Positions 14,730 to 20,227 of a stretch of DNA of 20,227 nt are shown in pieces. Position numbers and translations under genes: made by a program. This DNA comes from an uncultured Collinsella sp. GTDB taxonomy: Bacteria > Actinomycetota > Coriobacteriia > Coriobacteriales > Coriobacteriaceae. The first letter of the stretch is position 1, and every line of letters begins with the position of its first letter. The notes below the pieces were generated by a model, which worked only from the letters and a program-made list of their open reading frames with translations, made no database searches and was not told where the DNA came from. The DNA lies in assembly GCA_900549215.1 (NCBI GenBank), contig URNJ01000014.1:1-20227 (forward strand), read 5' to 3'.

Positions 14730-14769
14730 AAAACCGCCCCGTTCTCGGTTTTGAGGACGGGGCGGTTTT
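14730..14769. terminator. Bidirectional terminator between the convergent lcp and pepT genes
   Basis: AAAACCGCCCCGTTCTC (14730-14746) pairs with GAGGACGGGGCGGTTTT (14753-14769) over 17 pairs with one mismatch-type G-U position. T-runs follow on both strands: TTTT on + and, read on the minus strand, TTTTT. It lies 25 bases beyond the pepT stop and is the natural pepT terminator; on + it also stops readthrough from the LCP gene. Confidence 0.88.
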
Positions 14770-14793
14770 GCTTACATAGATTGTTCGAGTTCC

Positions 14794-16041
14794 TTATGCA
14801 AAGCGGGCGACGAGCTCCTGCAGGACGTCGGTCATCTTGACGAGTGAGTTGACCGGGACGAACTCGTTGACGCCGTGGTAGCAATAGCCGCCGGTGGAAA
14901 GGTTGGGGCAGGGCAGACCGCGGAACGACAGCTGAGCGCCGTCGGTGCCGCCACGAATTGGCAGCACTTGGGGCTCAACGCCGCAGGCAAGGTAGGCTTC
15001 CTTGGCAACATCAATAAGCTCGGGATAGTCACGAACGATCTCGGCCATATTTCGATACTGCTGCTTAATCTCGACCGTCACGCGCTCCTCACCCAGACGC
15101 TGGTTGAGCATCGAGGCGGCGGCATCAATAAGGTCGAGTTTCTGCTGGAACTTGGCGGCGTCATGGTCGCGGACGATATAGCGCGCTGTGGCGTGATCGA
15201 CGGTCGCAGATACACCCTCAAGGTGATAAAAGCCCTCGTAGCCTTCCGTATACTCCGGGCGCTGCACGTAGGGGAGCAACGCGTTGAAGTCGCAGAATAG
15301 ATTGCCTGCGTTGACCATACGGCCCTTGGCGTCGCCCGGGTGGATGGACTGGCCCTCAAAGCGGACGGTCGCCTCGGCGGCGTTAAAGCACTCCCACTCC
15401 AGCTCGCCGATGGGGCCGCCGTCGACCGTGTAGGCGTACTTGCAGCCAAAGGCATCGATATCCCACAGCTCGGCTCCGTGGCCGATCTCCTCGTCAGGGC
15501 AGAAGCAAATGCCGAGTGCGGGATGGGGCAGAGAAGGGTCCTGAGCGATACGCGCGACAAGTGACATTATCTCGGCGACGCCCGCCTTGTCGTCCGCGCC
15601 CAGCAGCGTGGTGCCATCGCTGCAGACCAGGTCCTCACCCGCGAGGTCATTCAGGGCGGGAAGCTTGGCGGTACTCATGGCAACGGGCTTACCGTCAACC
15701 GTGCCGCAGACCAGGTCGCCGCCTTCGTAGTGTACGATATGCGGCTTCACGCCGGCGCCCGGTGCAACTTCGGTGGTGTCGAGATGGGCGATCAGGCCCA
15801 GGGCGGGCTTGTCCTCAGCGCCCGCACTTGCGGGGATATGCGCGCAGACATAGGCGTGCTCGGTCACGTGGGCATCTTCCGCACCAAGCTCGCGCAGCTC
15901 TTCAGCCAGCACGTTGGCAAGGTCAAACTGAACGGCGCTCGAGGGTACCTGGTCGCAGTTTGCATCCTCGGACTGCGTGTTGATCTGGACGTAGCGCAAA
16001 AAGCGCTCGAGAACATCGGGGCTCGTGGTGGTGTTTTCCAT
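14794..16041 (-). CDS. pepT: Peptidase T (tripeptide aminopeptidase)
   Basis: PepT removes the N-terminal residue from tripeptides in the cytoplasm using two zinc ions. From the ATG at 16041 the protein has 415 residues (E. coli PepT 408). The M20 metal site is complete: His86 and Asp88 in AHLDT, bridging Asp150 in GADDKAG, general base Glu184 and ligand Glu185 in PDEEIGHG, Asp207 in TVDGG, and His389 in YHGVNEF. The frame extends upstream to 16137, but ATG 16041 is preceded on the minus strand by GGAGCGGT and gives the normal N-terminus, so the first 32 codons of the longer frame are left out. pepT diverges from the metalloregulator gene; the shared 120-base region holds the palindrome at 16090-16107. 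A terminator lies just past its stop. Confidence 0.97.
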   Translation of the reverse strand: MENTTTSPDVLERFLRYVQINTQSEDANCDQVPSSAVQFDLANVLAEELRELGAEDAHVTEHAYVCAHIPASAGAEDKPALGLIAHLDTTEVAPGAGVKPHIVHYEGGDLVCGTVDGKPVAMSTAKLPALNDLAGEDLVCSDGTTLLGADDKAGVAEIMSLVARIAQDPSLPHPALGICFCPDEEIGHGAELWDIDAFGCKYAYTVDGGPIGELEWECFNAAEATVRFEGQSIHPGDAKGRMVNAGNLFCDFNALLPYVQRPEYTEGYEGFYHLEGVSATVDHATARYIVRDHDAAKFQQKLDLIDAAASMLNQRLGEERVTVEIKQQYRNMAEIVRDYPELIDVAKEAYLACGVEPQVLPIRGGTDGAQLSFRGLPCPNLSTGGYCYHGVNEFVPVNSLVKMTDVLQELVARFA

Positions 16042-16089
16042 AAAGACCGCTCCAATCTTGGTCGTCGTGTGCAACAAGAACTCTAGCAC

Positions 16090-16107
16090 GGTATGCCACG
16101 GCATACC
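16090..16107. promoter_or_regulatory. Perfect 18-base palindrome between pepT and the metalloregulator gene
   Basis: GGTATGCC-AC-GGCATACC is an 8-base perfect inverted repeat with a 2-base spacer. It sits between two -10-like hexamers pointing outward: TAGAAT on + (16125-16130) and TAGAGT on minus (16085-16080). Neither has a good -35; the palindrome occupies that place for both. An operator for the adjacent DtxR-family protein, controlling both genes, is the simplest reading. The sequence does not match the classical DtxR or MntR boxes. Confidence 0.6.
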
Positions 16108-16161
16108 ACGACGCTTGGATGGGGTAGAATCAGCCATTGAATGCAGAAGGGACGGAAGATC

Positions 16162-16584
16162 ATGGATACGACAAATAGCTCGCGCGAACTACATCTGACG
16201 GTGGCGAACGAAGACTACTTGGAGTGCATGGTTCGCATTGAAAGCGAAGAGGGGGAAACCAACGGCGTGCGATCGGTCGACATCGCGCAGCGCCTTGGCG
16301 TCTCTAAGGCATCGGTCAATAAAGCGGTTTCGGCGCTCAAGGCATCCGAGCTTGTCGAGCAATCGCACTACGGCAAGGTAATCCTGACCGATCGCGGCCG
16401 CGAGGTTGGCACGGCTATCTGGTACCGTCATCGCCTCATCCGCACGTTTTTGGTTCAGGAGCTCGGTGTCGAATTTGAGCGAGCCGATTCCGAGGCCTGC
16501 ATGATGGAGCATGCGCTATCCGAGGACACGATGAGCCGCTGGCTCGCCTATCTCGAAAAGCAGGGAATCAGCGTCGAGGAATAG
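16162..16584 (+). CDS. DtxR/MntR-family metal-dependent transcriptional regulator
   Basis: Proteins of this family bind Mn2+ or Fe2+ and then repress metal uptake or related genes. The 140-residue protein has a winged helix (about residues 14-77; recognition part VDIAQRLGVSKASVNKAVSAL) and a dimerisation domain (about 80-135), without the SH3-like domain of longer DtxR proteins. Likely metal ligands are Asp18 and Glu21 (EDYLE, as in MntR), His90 (YRHRL), and Cys113, Glu116 and His117 (EACMMEH). Cys113 is the DtxR/IdeR-type residue where B. subtilis MntR has Glu99, so the set is mixed and the metal cannot be called. ATG 16162 has GGAAG at 16154-16158; an earlier in-frame ATG at 16141 lacks a good site. 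A homocysteine methyltransferase-like gene follows after 10 bases. Confidence 0.9.
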   Translation: MDTTNSSRELHLTVANEDYLECMVRIESEEGETNGVRSVDIAQRLGVSKASVNKAVSALKASELVEQSHYGKVILTDRGREVGTAIWYRHRLIRTFLVQELGVEFERADSEACMMEHALSEDTMSRWLAYLEKQGISVEE

Positions 16585-16594
16585 CGGGATATAT

Positions 16595-17488
16595 ATGGAT
16601 ACGAGTTACTACAACCGTTTTGGTGCCGAGGAACTTACGCGCCGCTTGTCGAGCGAGACCTTGTTGGCGCAGGGCCCCATGGGCAGTGTTTTGTTGAGTG
16701 AGTACGATGCCGCCGACATTCCACCGGCGTTTTGGAATCTGGCAGAGCCGCAGACCGTTTCTCGTATCCATCGCTTGTATGTCGCCGCCGGCGCGCAGGT
16801 GCTCATTACCAACACCTTTCAGGCATCAAGCTATGCCCTCAAACACGACCAGATTGCGCCGTCCGTGGCGGATGTCAATCGCGGGGCCGTCGATGATGCC
16901 CGCCAGGCGCACCCTCAGCTGCTGCTGGGCTCGATGGGCCCGATCGGTATTGAGTGGTTTGCCGAGGACTCTGCCGAGTATCGTGAAATCCGAGGCATTG
17001 CGCGCGAGCAGGCGCACGCCTTGCTCAATGCCGGTGTTGACGGTCTGCTGATCGAGACGGTGACGTCTATCCGTAATTTGCAGCCCATACTTGCCGGTGC
17101 CCGAGATGCCGCCGACGGCATGCCTGTTCTGGTGAGTTTTGTCGTTGACGATAAAGGCGACCTGTTGGGCGATGGCCTCAACATCGAGGCAGCCGTTTTG
17201 TACGCCGAAAAACACGGCGCAAACTCGGTTGGTGTTAATTGCTGTTCGCTTGCGGCCGCGAACGCGGCGGTGCCCAGGATGGTTGCATCGGCGACTACTC
17301 CCGTCACGGTGCGTCCCAACGTGGGCGATCCGGTCCAGACTCAGGATGGCCCCGTATGGCACGAGAACCCCGAAGCTTTTGCGCGCGCATGCATCGAATG
17401 GAGGCATGCCGGTGCCGCAATGGTGGGCAGTTGCTGTGGAACCACGGCAATCACTACGGCAGCGATGGCCGAGGCACTCGATATATAA
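16595..17488 (+). CDS. Homocysteine S-methyltransferase family protein
   Basis: This zinc-dependent family transfers a methyl group to homocysteine, for example from S-methylmethionine, to form methionine. The 297-residue protein is a single domain with QGPMGSVLL near residue 26, the NTF motif (ITNTFQASSYAL), GLLIETVTS, and the zinc-binding cysteines Cys216 in GVNCC and Cys280-Cys281 in GSCCGTT. Length and layout match MmuM rather than full MetH, since there is no cobalamin or folate domain. The methyl donor is not determined by sequence, so I give no gene symbol. It begins 10 bases after the metalloregulator stop, with GGGA at 16586-16589, and is probably co-transcribed with it. A strong terminator lies directly after it. 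Confidence 0.9.
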   Translation: MDTSYYNRFGAEELTRRLSSETLLAQGPMGSVLLSEYDAADIPPAFWNLAEPQTVSRIHRLYVAAGAQVLITNTFQASSYALKHDQIAPSVADVNRGAVDDARQAHPQLLLGSMGPIGIEWFAEDSAEYREIRGIAREQAHALLNAGVDGLLIETVTSIRNLQPILAGARDAADGMPVLVSFVVDDKGDLLGDGLNIEAAVLYAEKHGANSVGVNCCSLAAANAAVPRMVASATTPVTVRPNVGDPVQTQDGPVWHENPEAFARACIEWRHAGAAMVGSCCGTTAITTAAMAEALDI

Positions 17489-17493
17489 AGGGC

Positions 17494-17521
17494 AAAACCG
17501 CTCCATACGGGGCGGTTTTTT
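17494..17521 (+). terminator. Rho-independent terminator after the methyltransferase gene
   Basis: AAAACCGCTCC (17494-17504) pairs with GGGGCGGTTTT (17509-17519) through an ATAC loop with one G-U pair, and the T-run continues to 17521. It starts 6 bases after the stop codon at 17488 and closes the regulator-methyltransferase operon. Confidence 0.92.
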
Positions 17522-17645
17522 ATTGTCTGCATGTCCTCGGCAGCATTTGCCCAAATGGTGAATGCTGGTGCCGGCAGGTTGCCGAGTGCATGTTGCGGGT
17601 ATACCCCATGCGTACCATGATCCAAACACTGTGAGGTGTCTGCGC

Positions 17646-19046
17646 GTGTGCGCGATAATTCATTTTGGAACTGACGGTTGGCGCGCTCGCGTCGATGAGG
17701 ACTTCACTGCCGATAACGTTGCCCGTATCGCCGATGCCGTCGGCGAGTTGTGGCAAAAGACCAATCCGGGCAAAACGGTATATATAGGGTTCGACACCCG
17801 GCCCCTGGCGCGCGAGTTCGCTGAGCTTGCGGCGGGCGTGCTAGCAGCGCACGGGCTAGACGCCGTGCTCGCTTCGCGACCTGTCCCGACCCCTGCCCTT
17901 ACGTGGGCGGCGGCTTATGACGGTGAAGCGTGCGGCGCGCTCATGGTGACGGGGTCCCATCATCCGCAGGGTTATCTGTGCCTCAAGATTCGCATGGGTG
18001 ATGGCTCAACCGCCAACCAGGATGTCATCGAAGAGCTCGAAGAGACCATGGCTCCCGAGCCAATGGGGATCGAGGGGCAATATCGCACCGCGGATATCAT
18101 TCCTGACTATATGCAGGCGGTGGCATCGTTTGTCGATGCCGAAGCCATCCGCGACGCGCACCTGCGCGTGGTTGTCGATCCCATGGGCGGCGCAGCCCAG
18201 GGCTATCTAGCCGACTTGCTGCGCGAGCTTGGCGTTGAGGTGCACGAGATTCACGCCGGGCAGGCGTCTGACCAAGAAGATATCTGCCCCGACCCCGTTG
18301 AGCCTTGGGTGGACGCTTGCGAGCGCACGGTTATCGATGACGGAGCTTGCGCTGGTCTGGTGACCGACGGCGACGCCGACCGTATCGGTGCGGTTGACGA
18401 GCGCGGCAGATATATACATCCGCATCAGATCATGGCGCTTGTTTTGGGCGACTTGGTTCAATTTCGTAATTTGGAGGGGCGCGTCGTCGTCAATCTTTCA
18501 TGCTCGACGCTCGTGCGTCGCATTGCCGAGGCGCTTGGCTGCCGCGTGACCGTCAAACCGGTCGGTTTCAAATATATAGCGGCGGAGATGAAGAAGGGCG
18601 GCGTCCTCATAGGCGGCGAAGAAGCCGGTGGTATCGGCATCGCCGCGCATATGCCCGAGCGCGATGGAATCCTCGCCTGTCTGATTCTGTGTGAGCTTAT
18701 GGCAAAGACGGACGCGCCTTTGGGCGTTCTGGTCGACCAACTCGAGGACAGTTTTGGTAAGACGAGTTACGGTCGACGGGATTTGCGCCTTGAGGCCGAA
18801 GATGCCGAAACGTTACGAACCCTGCTGCCGGGCGTAAACCCCAAGTCGATTTGTGGCAAGGTGCCGCAAAACGTTAGCCATATGGATGGCTTGCGTTTGG
18901 CATTCGAGGATGACACGTGGCTGCTTGTCCGTCCTAGCGGGACCGAACCGGTGGTGCGCGTCTACGCCGAGGGGTTCTCGGTGGAAGAACGTGATGAGTT
19001 GCTCGATGCTGGCTGTGCTTTAGCTAGGGGGACGTATCCGCTTTAA
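17646..19046 (+). CDS. Phosphoglucomutase/phosphomannomutase family protein
   Basis: Alpha-D-phosphohexomutases move a phosphate between C1 and C6 of a hexose through a phosphoserine. From GTG 17646 the protein has 466 residues, starting CAIIHFGTDGWRARV, typical of the GTDGWR branch. Visible are the active serine Ser104 in VTGSHHP, the magnesium loop DGDADRIG with Asp241, Asp243 and Asp245, the sugar-recognition GGEEAGG and the phosphate-binding RPSGTEPVVRVYAE. The serine motif is unusual: SHHPQGYLCLK instead of the common SHNPxxxNGxK. The frame reaches back to an ATG at 17562, but that adds 28 residues without family likeness, while GTG 17646 has GAGG at 17633-17636. The substrate (glucose, mannose or glucosamine phosphate) is not resolved. 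It lies between the previous terminator and the rRNA leader. Confidence 0.9.
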   Translation: MCAIIHFGTDGWRARVDEDFTADNVARIADAVGELWQKTNPGKTVYIGFDTRPLAREFAELAAGVLAAHGLDAVLASRPVPTPALTWAAAYDGEACGALMVTGSHHPQGYLCLKIRMGDGSTANQDVIEELEETMAPEPMGIEGQYRTADIIPDYMQAVASFVDAEAIRDAHLRVVVDPMGGAAQGYLADLLRELGVEVHEIHAGQASDQEDICPDPVEPWVDACERTVIDDGACAGLVTDGDADRIGAVDERGRYIHPHQIMALVLGDLVQFRNLEGRVVVNLSCSTLVRRIAEALGCRVTVKPVGFKYIAAEMKKGGVLIGGEEAGGIGIAAHMPERDGILACLILCELMAKTDAPLGVLVDQLEDSFGKTSYGRRDLRLEAEDAETLRTLLPGVNPKSICGKVPQNVSHMDGLRLAFEDDTWLLVRPSGTEPVVRVYAEGFSVEERDELLDAGCALARGTYPL

Positions 19047-19452
19047 CCATGAGACTGCCTTATATAAAGAGATGCTCGGCGAGCGGTAGGTAACGGTTGG
19101 CAAACGTTAGTCGGATCCCAGGATGTGTAGGAAATGTGTACGCCCAGATTCCCGCCCACGGCGCCCCTCCGGTCTGGCAATATATCTCCTTGCCGCGCGG
19201 CCCGGTCGGACCGGGAACCAGCGCAGGCGTGCACCTTGAGAACCGGATACTGCGAGGATGGACACTTACTTCAGTGTCGCATCCGGGCAGACATCGAACC
19301 ATTTGAAATGGTCTAACTTGGATTTGTTTTTCGCAAGGCCGCCGAGAGGCGGCCCCGAGAAATTCCTTTTCCTATACTAAAACCATATGAATCGAACGGA
19401 ACCGATCAGCGATTGACTGAGAGGACCGGACGGGCTCGAAGCCCATACATTT
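19047..19452 (+). promoter_or_regulatory. rRNA operon leader region
   Basis: About 400 bases without a gene precede the 16S rRNA. The region is full of inverted repeats: CCCGGT/ACCGGG (19201-19215), GGATGGACACT with AGTGTC-G-CATCC (19256-19284), ACCATTT-G-AAATGGT (19298-19312), GGCCGCC-GAGA-GGCGGCC (19337-19354) and GGGCT/AGCCC (19432-19444). The stretch CTTGAGAACCGGATA (19234-19248) resembles the boxA-type segments of rRNA leaders and spacers in Gram-positive bacteria. A -10-like TATACT (19373-19378) has no good -35, and no complete promoter is visible. It may combine promoter, antitermination and RNase III processing sites; some hairpins could instead terminate the upstream mutase transcript. 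Confidence 0.5.

Positions 19453-20227
<775 letters not shown>

Noticed and set aside
14474..14769. Possible CRISPR array
   Set aside because: There are several palindromes, but they differ in sequence and are not regularly spaced direct repeats; no cas gene is near.
16042..16137. 32-residue N-terminal extension of pepT
   Set aside because: It would run over the palindrome and the promoter-like hexamers; ATG 16041 has GGAG upstream and gives the normal length.
17562..17645. 28-residue N-terminal extension of the phosphohexomutase
   Set aside because: The extra residues do not resemble the family, while GTG 17646 has a ribosome binding site and gives the expected beginning.
19047..19452. Possible tRNA genes before 16S
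   Set aside because: Several GC-rich stems exist, but no cloverleaf with a GTTCRANNC T-arm could be assembled.

Overview
The window comes from a high-GC Gram-positive bacterium. The partial 16S rRNA gene at the right end, together with the gene families, points to Coriobacteriia, most likely Collinsella. That genus call is from memory of the 16S signature and was not tested by a search. Almost every gene lies on the + strand; pepT is the only confident minus-strand gene.

Left part (1-4770): the 3' part of prmC (release-factor glutamine methyltransferase), a two-gene RelE/HigB-type toxin plus Xre antitoxin module, tsaC/sua5 (tRNA threonylcarbamoyladenosine synthesis), glpK (glycerol kinase) and upp (uracil salvage). 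prmC and tsaC are neighbours in many bacteria; here the toxin-antitoxin pair sits between them, with its own palindromic candidate operator.

Centre (4771-11930): a complete F1Fo ATP synthase operon with a sigma-70-like promoter, an atpI-position small membrane protein, then atpB-E-F-H-A-G-D-C, tightly packed with several stop/start overlaps and closed by a strong terminator. Subunit c carries the coupling glutamate but lacks the sodium ligands, so proton coupling is expected. Subunit b has a signal-peptide-like N-terminus.

Right-centre (11942-14793): murA, which starts 13 bases after the atp terminator T-run, and an LCP-family cell-wall ligase with a Ser/Asp-rich tail. A cluster of inverted repeats follows between the convergent lcp and pepT genes. 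It includes a 101-base MITE-like hairpin with a possible 5-base target duplication and a REP-like palindrome.

Right part (14794-20227): pepT (minus strand) diverges from a DtxR/MntR-family metalloregulator across an intergenic region with a perfect 18-base palindrome, a candidate operator. The regulator gene is followed after 10 bases by a homocysteine S-methyltransferase-like gene and a terminator, then a phosphoglucomutase/phosphomannomutase-type gene, about 400 bases of structured rRNA leader, and the first half of a 16S rRNA gene. The window stops inside the 16S gene, exactly at the end of the common 806R primer site.

The core is conserved housekeeping: translation quality, energy, cell wall and nucleotide salvage. 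The accessory or unexplained elements are the toxin-antitoxin insertion, the palindrome cluster near 14.5 kb, and the metal-regulator operon with its divergent operator. I found no convincing evidence of a wholly new system.
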